NCBI RefSeq assembly: GCF_910589235.1
Contig: NC_060958.1
Location: forward strand, 1,016,001-1,080,000
DNA length: 64,000 bases
DNA from: Vespa crabro
Taxonomy: Eukaryota > Arthropoda > Insecta > Hymenoptera > Vespidae
Direction of reading: 5' to 3'
This document shows positions 35,501 through 49,468 of the stretch, in pieces; position 1 is the stretch's first letter, and the number at the start of each line of letters is the position of its first letter. The notes under the pieces were generated by a model. It ran no database searches. It was not told the DNA's origin and worked only from the letters and a program-made list of their open reading frames with translations. The position numbers were made by a program, and so were the translations under genes.

Positions 35501-37133
35501 AGTCTGGAGAGCAGCTGGATGCTTTCTCGTTTGAGTTAGTCTCCTCCTTTAGAGCCCTTAGTCTTTTCTGCGTGGGCGGTTGACATTGCTCTCAGCTCTC
35601 ATCAGACTAACTTTCGAAAATCGTATCTCTCTCTCTCTCTCTCTCTCTCTCTTACTCTCTCTCCTCTTTCTCTCTCTCTCTCTCCCTCATTTTTTTTCTT
35701 TCCAAATCGAATGCGTTCTTCTAAAATTCCATTGGAATTCCTTCGAAGTAATTTGCATGAAAAAAGAAGAAAAAAAGTGAAGAAAAGAAAAGAAAAAGAA
35801 AAAAAAAAAAGAAAGAGGAAAAACGTTCGTGTTCAACAAAAGGCAAGTCGACGAACTTGTAAACTTATTATTCTTGATTTGTCCAAGCTCGTGTAAGATG
35901 GCTTTCTGAACGATCCTTCTGTCTCTGATCGGTTCTCCTTTCTTTCTTTGTTCCAATCCAGCTTCCTTTGTGATTCTAACAGCTCGTATATGTACTCACT
36001 ATGCATACCAATGTTCATACGTAGCGCCCTATTCGAAACAACAGAAATTGCTCGTCTGGATGTTTTTAATGGAGTTTTTGATATTACGAAAAGAACAATG
36101 TCTCCTTGATGAATTATTCTTTCGAATGCTTTTAAGAATAGAAAGTCTCAAAATAATAGCTATTTCTTGATGAAATATTGAAGGTGTATATATATATATA
36201 TGGATTCTACTTGTCCGTGAATAAAGTTCGTGAGGAGACTTGGTGAACATCGATTGGTAGAATATATCTGAGCGAGACATCAGGATGTGTATCTTGTGGT
36301 TCTTCTGCGAATAAAAAAATGGCTTCGTTCGTCGATGATCGAGAATGATCGTGGTAGAAAAAAAAAAAAAAAGTAAGAGAAGAAGGATCGTTTGATCTTC
36401 AAATACACATACGTATATATTCATATATTTATATAGATGTTTATATACGTATTTCCTACTATGTGTTTGTCGCATGATTTCAAATTCCTTCTTCTTCTTC
36501 AACGAGTTTGGCCCGTGCTTATAGAGTGAAACCGGTTTGAAAATTTATCTTCGAAACTATACTATACGCTTTCGCGAGATTCCACTTGTACAAGAGAGGA
36601 ACGTTAAACCAATGGAGTCGATCAACTCGAAACAAAATTCGCTTTTTTTTTTTTTTTTACTACTAAACTTTTATAATTATATACTTTGTGATTTTCATTT
36701 TTTTTCGTTCAATGTTCAATGTTCATATTTTTACGAGCTATAAATCATTAATTCATCAACGATTTCTATTTTCTGTTGACATATTGACAATGAGAGATAG
36801 AAGTTGTTTAGGTATGTCTCGTAAACTTTACTACTACTTTAATTATTCCATATTGTAAGTAGGACGCCAGATGTATTGCTCTTCTTTGTGTGTATCTCCG
36901 TCAGCGATTCGGACAGTAATGTCACTTCATTATCACATGTATTATACATACATACAAAGAGACATACACACATACGATTTCCATAAATCTATAAACATTA
37001 TGCAAATCTTATAGGAAGTCGTCTATGTAATGAGTTTCCTTTGCAATTATATTTTGTTACTTAATGCAATATTCTCAAGGTCGAGTCAAGTAAATTATAA
37101 TGTGTTAATTAAAAAATATGCATTATTTATACG

Positions 37134-37169
<36 letters not shown>

Positions 37170-39029
37170 ATATTATTGAATATGTGATCGTAGATTATTT
37201 CTAAAGCACCCAAAGAGAAGAACCATCCGCAGACTCGACATACATTCGTCACAATTGACACGATTGACCCGCAGAGGTTCTCAACGTGTAACGTCCAACG
37301 AACCGGTTTGACCGGGTCTAACAAGTACATTCCAAAGATCAGTGCGCACGCGTGTTCTCCAACGCTATGGAACATCTTATGATCATGATTCGAGTGATGA
37401 TTTATAATATACAACTTACATAGCTTGTAAAATTTTAGATAACTTTCGATTTCATTTATTTACGTGTTTTTGATATTTATAGTAATATTTATACATGATA
37501 GAAAAAAAAAATTATGTTGACAACAGGATGTTATTATTACATGTGACTCTTATAAATACATACTTACAATGAAAACTCATCATTGTAATGCTTCCTTCGA
37601 GTGATCTCTAAACACGTAGATAATCAATGAGAAGCATACTCATAAAGAGAACGAGCAACGAAGTGATATCATGTTAGAAATCAATCAACGCTTTCACGAG
37701 AATCATAGTTAATGATTACCACATAAATTCTGAGAAAAATAACAGTTGAAAATTATCCATGTCAATAGTTTTACCGTCGCTTTTTCTAATGCACGATAAC
37801 AATTAACACTCGTAGGTGATGAAATGATCAATGTCCCTTACGTTGAAAGGACTATGTAATAAATTTAAAAACTCATCTAGATAGACAAAAATCTATGGAC
37901 ATATGTAATTACATTTGAGGAAAGAGCAATTTTTCGGTAGAATTGGTACGTCACAACCGTCTCATTGTCATTGGCCATAGACGGACTCTAATTAAGATAA
38001 TTGTGTCTAAGGACGTAGAATATAGAAACACGCGAGCAAGCGAGCGAACAAACGAGAGATAGAGATAGAGATATATAGAAAGAGAGAGAGAGAGAGAGAG
38101 AGAGAAGGAAAGAGAGAGCTAGTGTGAGCAGTTTTCACAGTAGGGGAGCGTAGGACGTTGTTGAGCTGTGGTTCGTCCATCGACTTTGATATATCGTTCT
38201 TTAGTGCGTTTATAAATAGATACCGAGGATATAGATTTGCATAGAGTTCGGAGTATCAAATGACAGGGTTACTTTAGAGGTGCATATGTATTTTACTGTT
38301 CATCATGAACGAAAAGAGGCAGCATAGTTTAAAGATAATTATCATTTCTAAAATAATTATATTTTAGTATGTATATAATGATTTTTGAATCTTTGAAAAT
38401 CATGTATTGATGAAATATGATTAATATATGTATCTTTTAATAGAATTATACTTTCTTAATTAAGATATATTCCTACATACGTTATAGATCGCATTACTTC
38501 GTAAGCTTGTTTTTTTGCAATTATGTATGTAGACAGCATCGAAGTTACGATGACGGTGCCGTCACCTTATAAAATAGAAAGATCAAAAAGCGTACAACGA
38601 TAAGTCGTCTATCGCAAAACCATAATGTAAACTGTTTCATTACGAAAGATCCTTTTGATTTTTAAAGTTTATAAATATTTTACGTTGGTTTTTCTTTTCT
38701 TTTCCTTTTTTTTTTCTTTTTTTTTTTTTTTTTTTTTTATTCCAACCCCTTTAAATTATATATTTATTAAGCAAGTCCTGAAAATCAAAATTACTTCAGT
38801 ATCTAATATTATCGATGAGAAATATTTCTTATTTATTCGTTAATAATTATATACATTATCTACTAAGATTTTATTCAAACATCGTTGACTAAAGTTAAAC
38901 GACACTACGTTTCTTACCATATTTGAAATCGTCCTTGCAGAGTAGAGGAAGACGGATATCGTAATCGTCAAGATACATAGACGGTCGACGAAAAGCATAC
39001 AATATCGCGTTGCTTTTCTGAAGCAGAAG
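35501..39029. other. Intergenic region right of the TATA-type promoter
   Basis: Contains CT- and GA-rich tracts at about 35,627-35,690 and 38,080-38,105, several A/T homopolymers and a GC-rich patch at about 37,195-37,385. That patch, read on the minus strand, holds an open frame of up to 95 codons (37127-37414), rich in cysteine and hydrophobic residues, that I do not recognise. The stretch just left of 39,030 should be 3' UTR of the minus-strand gene ending there. Confidence 0.4.
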
Positions 39030-40676
39030 TTACAACTGTTGCATCATGCTGCACATCTGGTCCGTGAACTGCTTCTGATACGGTGAAGAGGACGCGGGAA
39101 CATTAGCATATGCAGCCACGTAGGTAGGCAGGAACTCGCCTTGCGTTTGCCTGTTGAAAGAAACATTTCATCATCATTAAAATTATAAATGTTAATAAAA
39201 ATGCATTCGATATTATTGCAGATATTTGTTGAATTCTAAAAAAAAAAAACAACGTTTAAACGTCCATTCTCCACATATAAATGGAAAATATAATTCCATA
39301 TATAAAATACATAACCTAAAATATTATATTATAAAGTTAAGATTAAATATTCCTTGGATAATTTTTTTTTTTTTCGTACTTTATGATGATCCATTTAATT
39401 ACATAATCGATTAAAAATTTTATCCATGAATAACTATATGATCGTAAATAAAAATCAAATAATATAAACAAAAAGGGATGACGTATTATTCGCATGAAAC
39501 TTAACGAGAACGGAAGGATGATGTAGGTTAACGGAATTTTTATTCTTGTGTGATTTCATTCAGTTCAGATGGATTTAAATTCATGATTCAAGTGTGATTA
39601 GCAAGAATTAAAATTTACGATGTCTTAAAGCTCGTATGTACACAAGTATGTGCATACTTATGGATTTATGTATGCCTATCCTCTTCTGTAGGCAACGTTA
39701 GTCATCGTTGTTTTGTAGTACTCCGATGATCGGTAGATAGTATATGGTATGTTAAAAAGAAAAAGAAAAATAAAGAGACTTATGGAACAGGAGAAAGCAA
39801 AACCACAGAGCCAGTATTCGTCGTTACTGGATGTGAATTCAAGGAGACCAAAGAGAAAAAGACAGAGATCGAGAAAAAAGAAAGAAAGAGAGAGAAAGAG
39901 GAGAGTGAGAGAGAGAGAGAGTGAGATAAGGAATTTAGGACGTTTCAAATGGAACTTTTGAAAAGTTCTTCCTCGAAGGATCTTTGAACAAGGTGATTAG
40001 TTATCGTTAGATCTACGTGAGATCTGTAAAGTATTAAGATTTAATACTTTCTACGAAGACAATTACAAAAGCCTTGGATAGTACTATTTATCGAAGATAA
40101 ACGTTATTAAGTAATTAGAATAATTTATTATATTTTCGTAAAGAAGAACAAATTTCACTGAATTTTTATCGATTCGTTTATGGTTATAGATATATTCACG
40201 TAAACAAATTTTAAACATACCAATATAATCGTTGCCTTTAAAATTAAAAGACAGAAAAAGTCAACGTTTTTTTATCGTTGATATAAATATACACAACACC
40301 ATCACACATACATACAGGTACACATACACATACACGTGCGCGCGCACGACAGTAACACGTGTTTCATATATTTTTACATATGGGTACAGTTGCCAGACTG
40401 ACTTTCTATATTTTTTTCCTCCATAACAATTTCATTTATTCGAGCGAAATATTCTAAAGTTTCTTAAGAACATAACCAATGATTTTAATGGTTTTGTATA
40501 TACTATAAATCCAATTGAAGATCGTTATAATTTATAATCTTAAAAAAAAAAAAAAAAAAGATTATAAAGGTTACTTTTTCATATACATTTTAATGTTATA
40601 TACCTTCGATAGCTGGCAGCACCAACTTCATCTCCTAAGATAGATTCGCTCCATGGACAAATTTTAATATTATTTT
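39030..40676 (-). CDS. Unidentified minus-strand gene, last two coding exons
   Basis: On the minus strand, exon 40676-40604 joins to exon 39150-39030. The first has 2 + 69 + 2 bases; the second completes an AGG codon and runs 39 codons to TAA. The readable C-terminus has CPWSESILGDEVGAASYR, then RQTQGEFLPTYVAAYANVPA, then SSSPYQKQFTDQMCSMMQQL. The last exon shows strongly non-random codon use with G/C third positions amid AT-rich DNA, a good donor (AAG-GTATAT) and acceptor (TTTCAACAG). The upstream exon's acceptor (TTATGCAG) is preceded by purines and is doubtful, so its 5' edge may differ. I do not recognise the family. Further 5' exons should lie above 40,676 but I could not find them; the CpG-rich block near 41,400-41,800 is a candidate promoter. 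Confidence 0.55.
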
Positions 40677-41818
40677 CTGCATAATTTTTCTTTGTTTTTC
40701 TTTTTTTTTTTTTTTCTATTAATTCATTTAAAATAAATATTGGATTATTGAAATAATGTTATATAATTTTCTTATTTCTAATAATTATACTTATTATTTA
40801 GATCGATAGGATAAATATATAAACTCTAGGAAAGTTTTTAACCGTTGGAAAATTGTAAATTTAAAATTGAAGTAAAGGATTGGTTCGTTGAGTAATCAGT
40901 TCCGGAAGTGACCAATCAAGTATCTATGTATCATGATGAAGAATAAAAAGGTATATTAATCGACACAATCGATTTAATCGAATAGATCATCTATCGTATA
41001 GATATATGAGACGACGTTTCGTATTAATTTTTTAATCGATCCGAGAAGAGATAATAATCGTTAAAATTAATGAATTAAACATAACGATCGTTGATTTTTC
41101 TCGATATCGGCATGACTCCTACTTTCCTTTGCCTACATAGAATACGAGGAGAAAAGTCCCCTTATGTGTGTATCGATGAACGACCGATACGTGAAACGAA
41201 GAAAAAAGTCGAATCTAACGGTAATAACAAAACATGTTAGCGTACACATTTCGTGTGTAATGTATTGGTATTGGTAACAAAAGAGACAGACAGAAAGAGA
41301 GAGCGAGAGAGAGAGCGAGAGAGCGAGAGAGAAAAAAAAAGAAAGGAAGAGAGACAGTAGCATACGTAGCGTATTGTATGTAGTTAAAAAATATGTAGAC
41401 GAGGTGGGAGAGATCACATCTGGTCCCCCTCTTCGTTTCGTGCCCTTCCCCTCTCTTTTTCTCTCGTGGACGTGTTCCCTCTCCGTAAAAGTACGACGAG
41501 CCCCCGGCATCCGCAGTCGAGCCCCTCTTGCGCTACCGATTTTCTCCCCTCCCCCCGTTACGACGAGAAACAACAAACGATCGCAGTGTGTTCCTCGCCA
41601 GTCGCCGTTCGAGAGTACTGGTACGCGCGTTACACTACGTGCGTATTTACGGACACGTATTTACGAAAGAAAAAGAAAATAAGAATTAAAAAAAAGAAAC
41701 TTTTAACAGAAGATAACCAGGACGATTTCTTTACGCTTATGTTACATATCTTGTCGGCGGCGGCAGCTTTCAAAGGAATAAAACTCGATTCACGGCACGA
41801 TCGCGGCGAGTGAAAGAA

Positions 41819-41864
<46 letters not shown>

Positions 41865-41919
41865 AGGAGAATGGGGGATATAGAGAAGGAAAGAGCGTGA
41901 GGGTAAACCTATGGAGAAG

Positions 41920-41951
<32 letters not shown>

Positions 41952-42577
41952 AGAGGGGGATAGTCTGGACGTAGAAAGGGAGGAAAAGAGGGATAAATAC
42001 GACGAGAGGGAGGAGCAGTAAAGGATAGGTAACGAATCGGTAGTTACACAACTTCGTATTACTTCTATACTTTTTAAATCTTTCAAAGATAATAAATGAT
42101 ATATAAATATATATTATATGATTTATTATAAAAGATTTTTCGGGGATAGAGAGACGAAGAAAAACGAGGTTGATGGTAAAAATAAAAAAAAAAAAAAGAA
42201 AAAAGAAGAACAAAAATAATAATAATAAAATTAAAAAAATAACGTTCGTAGAGTGTACGTTTTTTTAAAATAAGGGAGAGAAAAATAGAAAGAGAAAGGT
42301 TCGAATGTGTTGCACGTTCGTCGCATTAGTCGGAAGAAAAGAGAGAGAAGCGAAAAAAAAGAAAGAGAGAGAAAGAGAATACAGTCTGTCGTTCGCGCGC
42401 CAGAAACTTCGATTCGGACGTTCTCGGTTAAACTCGGTTTTATCCGGCTCGCGCCGTGCACAGGGCAGCACGTGTTCGAAAAATACATCGGTACGGGCAA
42501 ACGAGTCCCGATTCGTGACGACGCGGTCGGTTGTGCGTTCAAGAGTGGTGGTTGCTAGTAGCTTAGGCTTTATATCT

Positions 42578-42617
<40 letters not shown>

Positions 42618-43116
42618 CTCTCTCTTCTTTTGCTTAGCTTTACGTTCGCTGACCTCTATCGTTTCATCATCGTCTTCTCTTCGTCGTTGCTCCGTCATAG
42701 ACGTCATTCGTGACCGAGGTCTTGTCTCCTTGTCGAACGAGAAGAAATAGAGAAAGAGAGAAGAAGAAGAAGAAGAAGAAGAAGAAGAAGAGGACGACGC
42801 GCTCGAGCGTGGTGAAGGGCAACGAATGGTAAAAGGGAGGGGGAGGAAGAGAGAAAAGAAGAGGGAAAAAGGATCGTCGTTTGTTGTTCGCTTTCCGAGA
42901 AGAAAGAACTAGACAGACACAGTGGCAAAAGGGGGATTGATTTCCAAGTTTTCGAACGATTTTGTTAAACGATTTGTTACAAGGGAGGGTATTGTCATTA
43001 TTTTATATATGTGTTAGAATCCTTTCGATAGAGGGAGAGAGAGGGAGAGGGAGGGAGAGAAAGAAAGAGAGAGGAAGAAAATTTCGATCAAAAGTGATTA
43101 ACGAAGAAGAACGATC
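40677..43116. promoter_or_regulatory. CpG-rich region upstream of ogre, possibly bidirectional
   Basis: GC- and CpG-rich blocks at about 41,400-41,820 and 42,390-42,730 are separated by long GA tracts (41,821-41,860, about 41,925-41,950, and 43,030-43,080). They probably include the ogre promoter and leader, and the left block could serve the minus-strand gene ending at 39,030. No TATA box is obvious. Open frames here are composed of serine/leucine or arginine/glutamate repeats produced by GA/CT tracts and are not convincing. Confidence 0.4.
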
Positions 43117-43434
43117 ATGTTTAGGCTTTTGGGTGGTCTAGCCTATTATCTCAAATGGCAAGAAGTCTCCACCGTATCTTTGCTCTTTCGCATACATAAT
43201 AACTTTACTTCGGTGGTGCTTCTAACTTGCTCAATAATAATCACCGCGAATCAGTTCGTTGGAAATCCAATCTCATGTATCGTCGGTCATGGCCTGCCAC
43301 AACATGTCATCAACACCTACTGTTGGATAACCTCAACGTTCACGATGCCGGACGCTTTCAGTCGACAGGTGGGTTTATGCTTCTTTGCAATTCACCCCTT
43401 TTTATTTTAATATCGCACTCTTTTCTCTTCCTAT

Positions 43435-43466
<32 letters not shown>

Positions 43467-46400
43467 TTTGAACGTCCCGCAATTTTCTTTTCTTTCCCCC
43501 TCCACTACCTTTATCCCTACCTACCTCCCTCTCCCCTCCATTTACGATAACCTCCGTTCTTTCTTACTCGTGATAAATTTTATTTAGGTTAAATTTTCTT
43601 TTCATAATCAATCTCTGGAAGAGAGCATTCATATGTGTCAATATGCTTATAACGATTACTAAATAACTTAATAGAATGTATCCATTCAACAAAGGTAATG
43701 GCGAGTGGTCACGTTTGAATTGAGATTTATTTCAATAAGCAATGCCGTTAGAAATTATTTATCGATTGTTTTAAGTTTATTTGATATACGAATAATTAAT
43801 AAAAAAAAATGTTCTCCCCTCCCCCTGTTCACATTCGATTTCATTTTCGAAAGTAACAACTTGTCATTGTGATTAATCATTGAAATTTTTTTTTTTTTTT
43901 TTTTTTTTTTACATTAATTATTCTATAACGATCGAATCAGATCAACTCGCGACATATTGGTCAACGAGAGAGTGTATCCATTAAAAATGTACGACCACGG
44001 ATCGAATTCAACTACTTTTAGGATATGATTACGTATACGTGTATGCATGCCTAGTATCAACAACCGCGAGATCATTGATACATCGAGATTTTTCCTTCTT
44101 TTCTTTTCCTTTTCTTTTTTCTTTCTTTCTTCTTTTTTTTTCTTTCTTCTTTTTTTTTTTTTTTTAAGGGTCGTTATTCGCGTTATAGGATATATATCGT
44201 TTACAGATATCTGAAATCAATGCAAAATCGGAAGGTTTTTCAATCGTATCGTGTATTTCCTTCGTGTTTATTCCTTCAAAAGTATTTTTAGAAGATTGCA
44301 TAACAAAAATGGAGATATTTGCGAGCGAAGATATTTATGTGGATATTCGTACATACATATTTTTCTTCTTTTACAAAAGATGATGGAAGTTGTCTCGAAG
44401 AAAAAAAAACAAAAATAAATAAAAAAGGTTTATCCTTTTTTTTCTTCCCTTCTTACTTTCTTGTCAATCATTTAAGCTGTACATACGTATGTAGTACTAT
44501 CATCATAAATGATGACGTGCTATTGCGTATATAATTTCACTTTAAATCATTTCGATGTATACGTACATTAAATGTATTTCATAATAATGATATATCTTAT
44601 TAGATCACTTAATTATATCGCCGTCAGTCTTATCGCTTACATACGGATAACCGTATATCTTCGTATAATTACGATTAGGTTAATGGAGAACAGGAAATTG
44701 TTTACAGGAAAGGGAGAAAAAAAAAATAAGGTTATCTTATTTAACACGTGCGATCGTCTTTTGATTCCCTCGTCGTTCTTTTGTTTTTCTTTTCGTAGTC
44801 TTATATAAAAGCGCGGCTTTTTTAAATCGTTTCGACGAGTGGAAAACATTGAAAAAAAGAAAAAAAAAAAAGAAGAAAAAAAAAAAAGAAAAAAAAACGT
44901 TGTATTTTTTTTTGGAAAGAATTGCGTCATTTATATTACGTGCAGATTATACGTGGTCCAATGATTTTGTTCTTACATTGGACTTTCACAAGTCGATCGA
45001 TCGATTAAACGTATACACGGTGTACAAAACGAAAAAAGAAAAACATTCAATATTTTAGTACAGTGCATAGAACACAACTGTACCAAAAAAAAAAAAAAAA
45101 AAAAAAAAAAACTTTAGTATGCATAGGTAAAAAGATCAATTATTTCTGATTGACTTACCAATTGTTTCTATTTACAGAAGATATGTTTCTACATTATTCT
45201 CCTTTCATCATTTTTATACACACTTAGTAGTATCTTTTTCTTACAGAGTCATGGAATCCTTTCGAAAATTCCACATCTTTGTTGGATAATTTCACAAGAA
45301 TTGGCAAATAAGGTTTCGTAATTCTTCGAAGTTTATATATCGGCGAAGAATTTTTTTTTTTTTTTTTTTTAAATATTTCCGATAAAAAGAAATCCAAAGA
45401 GTTCTCAAATTGGGAAGGGGATGGGGGGAGGGAATCGAGAATGCTAAAATTAATCAATTATGTCCGATTCACCTTTGAATCGAAATCAGTTTGATTCGCG
45501 AAGACGTTAGAAAGAAGATTTTTAGAAACAGAGCGTATGAAGAGGTAGGGAACTTTTCAATTGGGAAAACTTTTCCATATAAAAACGTTCATGCTGATGA
45601 TAACTGCACAATTTGTCGATGTTTTAATTTTGAAAATTGATTGAAGACATTCGAAAGGCGATTAATAAATACTAAAGATAATATTGCACGCTATGATAAA
45701 AATTAATAGATCAATCATGATACTAACGTATAAAAATGTTTATGTTTTAGAAATGATTGATCTTTCGATCTATATTTACTAAGATTTTTTATTTGATAGT
45801 ATTCTATGCATTGTATAAAAATTAAATGGCTTTTTTTTTTTTCAACACCCTATGTATATCTCTTATAGACGTAGAAAACTTTCTATCGGTATCAATTTAT
45901 TTATCGGATCTATTATTTTCATTTCTTTTTTTTTTCTTTTTTTTTTTTCCCTAAATTTAATACACCGTGAACGTTTAAAATATAAAATTTATGCGAATAG
46001 AATATAGTTTCGTTCGTCATAATTTAATCTTTAGTTAGAATAACGTCGAAGTTATTATAATTTCGACGAAAGTAAAAGAAAGTGTTCTGAGTGAAGAGAA
46101 TACATTTCTTTTTTTTTTTTTTTTCTTCTTCTTTCTTTCTTTATATTTTTCCTTTCGAAGTAGCTAAGTAATAATAATATGAGATCTTCTTGGAACATTG
46201 AATCTTACTCAACATCTTCGTTTGTCATTCAGAGTGTAACGGCGAGCTCTCATGACACTTATGGTGGTTGCTCTCATGTTCGAGCGCATAAAACAAAGGG
46301 ACCTCCGACAGTGTTGTATCTTTGACAGTTAGATCCCTGTTCCTTTATATACAAGTGTAACACACACATATGAAATGAATATTAAGGTCCACTTATTCCT

Positions 46401-46761
46401 TTCCGGTCAATTTCACAGTCGTTAGTGTACTATCCATTCAAAGATTAATAAATATATATACCCGTTATATTTTGATATTAATAAATTTTCATCGATTTAT
46501 TTATATCGATTGTTATTATTACTTTATGTAAATTTAATTAATTTTCTTTCTTTTTTTTTTTTTTTATTTATATTTATTATTAAATTTAATTTATATTTAT
46601 CTTTATTATGGACGATTATTCAGAAATCACGTAATCCTAATTAATCAGTTCATATCGTTATTAGAAATCGATGAATAGAAGCATTAGAATATATCACACA
46701 CACACATATACACCGCACGCACGACACACCACATAACAAGTTTCAAGATATTTATGTTGTA

Positions 46762-46831
<70 letters not shown>

Positions 46832-47570
46832 AAATCGCATAATTTCTCATGAATTGTGATCGTCTAAATCACATAGATCATTCTTTAGACTTTTTCTTTG
46901 AGGATCACTTTTAAAAGAAAATATTCTATGAAAGCAACACATGCACACTCAATGTACGTTGTAGACGTGGAAGAAGTTCTAAAGAGATAAATATCGTCAA
47001 CGTAAATGCAATTACTATGGAAGGTTGCAGCAAACGTTGTGAAACGTATTAAAGCTTTCATAAATATTGATGGAGGACATTTCCAGTATCTATTGTAGGT
47101 CAGAAATGTAAATTTAATCAATTTCTTTTTTATATAATTATTGACTTATTTTAAAAATAATTTATTATATGATTTATGTGTCTTTTGGATCATCCTATAT
47201 TGTGACAAATTTTTTTTTAGATTATACAATACCATTCGAGTTATCAAGAAACTGGACAGCATAATATCATTATAGTAATTGATTGGAGAAAATAAACGTT
47301 TAATAAAGACAGTATTGAAACGATTTCAAAATCGATTGTTTGAATTTATGACAGTAATGATCTTCACAAAGGATGTGATTTAGATATCCACTTTGTTTTA
47401 TTTTATTTCGTAATAAGAGTATCCCATTTTATAGCTGTGCTATAAAACGTTGATTTATCGAGAGAAATGGGGTTTGATTTGAAATCAAAAAATTTTAAGA
47501 GATAAAGAGAGAAAGAGAGTAGAGCAATAGTTTACCCATTGTTTGTTTGGTGTTTGTATGTGTGTATATT

Positions 47571-47601
<31 letters not shown>

Positions 47602-47853
47602 GTATCTATATATATTTATCCTGTGTATGTATCTATCTGTATATCTATGTGTACCATCCTATGTGTGTCATCCTATGATATACAAATGTATGTACAACGT
47701 GTATGTATTTTTGTATTTATGTATGTATCTATGAGTACGTAAGTACCTATTTACGCGCGCACGTCCTGTGTGTGTGTATGTGTATGTGTATGTACATTGT
47801 CATAAATAGCTCGCCTAGGGCTATACTCAGACATACGAAGTGATGTAAGCAGC

Positions 47854-47945
<92 letters not shown>

Positions 47946-49468
47946 CATGTTTAGTAATGTATATTAAATTTATCGTTGATATGCAGGTATATGATTTCAT
48001 TGTCATCCTATTATCAAAGTATCATATGTTCGTAGATGGGCACTGAGGTGGCACATCCAGGGGTAGCAAACGATTTAGGAGACGTCAATGCAAGGAAATA
48101 CTATACTTACTACCAGTGGGTTTGCTTCGTACTCTTCTTCCAGGTATTAATTTTTTTATCATTGAATTCTACACGTGCGACATACGGTAGGTCGCGATAA
48201 AGAATATATAGGCTTACAATTTGTGCATCCGATCTGATTCTATCATCTTACAGTACGTCCTTTTTATCATGGTTTATATATCCTTTCTTGTAATTTCTTA
48301 TTATAGATTTTATTGACATCTGTTTACGATGGTACACATCAAGTTGCAACCTGTGCGACTTAATTTATAAATTATGTTATATTATATCATTTTATTTTCT
48401 TCCGAGTATATCTTTTATATAATTGTTTATCTTTTTTAATTGTTTCTTTCTTTATTTATTTATTTTTTTCTTTTTTGTCACTTAGGCAATTTTGTGTTAT
48501 ACACCTCAATGGCTCTGGAACATGTGGGAAGGTGGATTGATGAATACATTGATCATGGGAATGAATTGTGGCATTGATAAGCAAGATATCATCAAGAAGA
48601 AAAAATCCAAGTTGATGGAATATATTATGTCCCATTTAACGGTAAGAATAATAAATAAATAAATAAATAAATAAATATAAAGATATATATATATATTAAA
48701 ATATACAGAAGCGTATTTTATATATGATGCTTTATGGAATGTAAAATACAAGAATTTATTTTGTATATGAATAATTAGAGAAAAATAAAAGAAAGGGGAG
48801 ATGTACATATGCAGAGATGCTCCCGTTAGATTCAATTTGATCTCATTGAGTTCAATTCGAGTTAACTCAGCGATTATTTGTTCTTTCAGAGGCATCAAAA
48901 GTACGTGTATCACTACTTCGCTTGTGAGCTCTTGTGCCTGGTCAACATTATTGGACAACTGTACCTGATGAATCGTTTCTTCGATGGAGAATTTCTTAAT
49001 TATGGCCTTCGTGTATTACACATATCGAATACACCGCAAGAGAATCGTTTTGATCCTATGGTTTACGTATTCCCTCGTGTTACAAAATGCATATTTCACA
49101 AATACGGTGCTTCCGGTACGATACAGAAGCACGATTCATTATGCGTTTTACCGCTAAACATAGTCAACGAAAAGACTTATATCTTCATTTGGTTCTGGTA
49201 TATCATTCTCTCCGTATTTTTGATTGGTTTGGTCGCTTACAGAGCTGCTATAATATTTGCACCGGCCGTAAGACCAAGATTGTTGCATATCGCATCGCCT
49301 GGAATATCAATTGAAACGTGTCAAAGTATTAGTAGAAAAGTAGATCTTGGTGATTGGTGGATACTTTATATTCTTTCGTGGAACATGGACGGTATCCTTT
49401 ATAAAGACTTTTTAGAAGAACTTACGAAAAAAATGAGCTCCCATATTTCTCAACCGATCAATGCTTAA
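43117..49468 (+). CDS. ogre: Innexin inx1 (optic ganglion reduced, ogre)
   Basis: Four coding exons: 43117-43368, 48036-48143, 48486-48641 and 48890-49468. All junctions are phase 0, giving 364 residues (Drosophila ogre is about 362). It begins MFRLLGGLAYYLKWQE and continues with TYCWITSTFTMPDAFSRQ, EVAHPGVANDLGD, YYQWVCFVLFFQ and NRFFDGEFLNYG, all typical of ogre as I recall it. Loop cysteines are C54/C69 and C239/C257. Four membrane segments lie near 30-47, 110-130, 180-200 and 270-292. Ogre works in glia and neural precursors, where it is required for normal optic lobe growth. Intron 1 is about 4.7 kb, far longer than the others, and carries a 65-base T run and a large GA array. The intron after LFFQ is at the same place as in shaking-B. 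Confidence 0.96.
46766..46830. repeat. 65-base poly-T tract in ogre intron 1
   Basis: The longest homopolymer in the window, uninterrupted. Confidence 0.9.
47852..47945. repeat. (GA)n array in ogre intron 1
   Basis: About 94 bases of GA with a few AAAG and GCGA interruptions, 90 bases upstream of ogre exon 2. Confidence 0.95.

Noticed and set aside
35491..35583. 30-codon frame starting ATG just after the TATA box
   Set aside because: The ATG lies upstream of the expected transcription start (about 35,497), so it would not be in the RNA.
40604..40655. Alternative reading of the unidentified gene starting MKLVLPAIEG
   Set aside because: A good acceptor (TCTATCTTAG) precedes it, but continuing this frame into the last exon gives a short peptide with poor codon use, while the other frame looks clearly coding.
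41133..41576. 147-codon minus-strand frame near the CpG block
   Set aside because: Half is a GA-tract serine/leucine translation. The start of the unidentified minus-strand gene may be nearby, but this frame does not join its exons.
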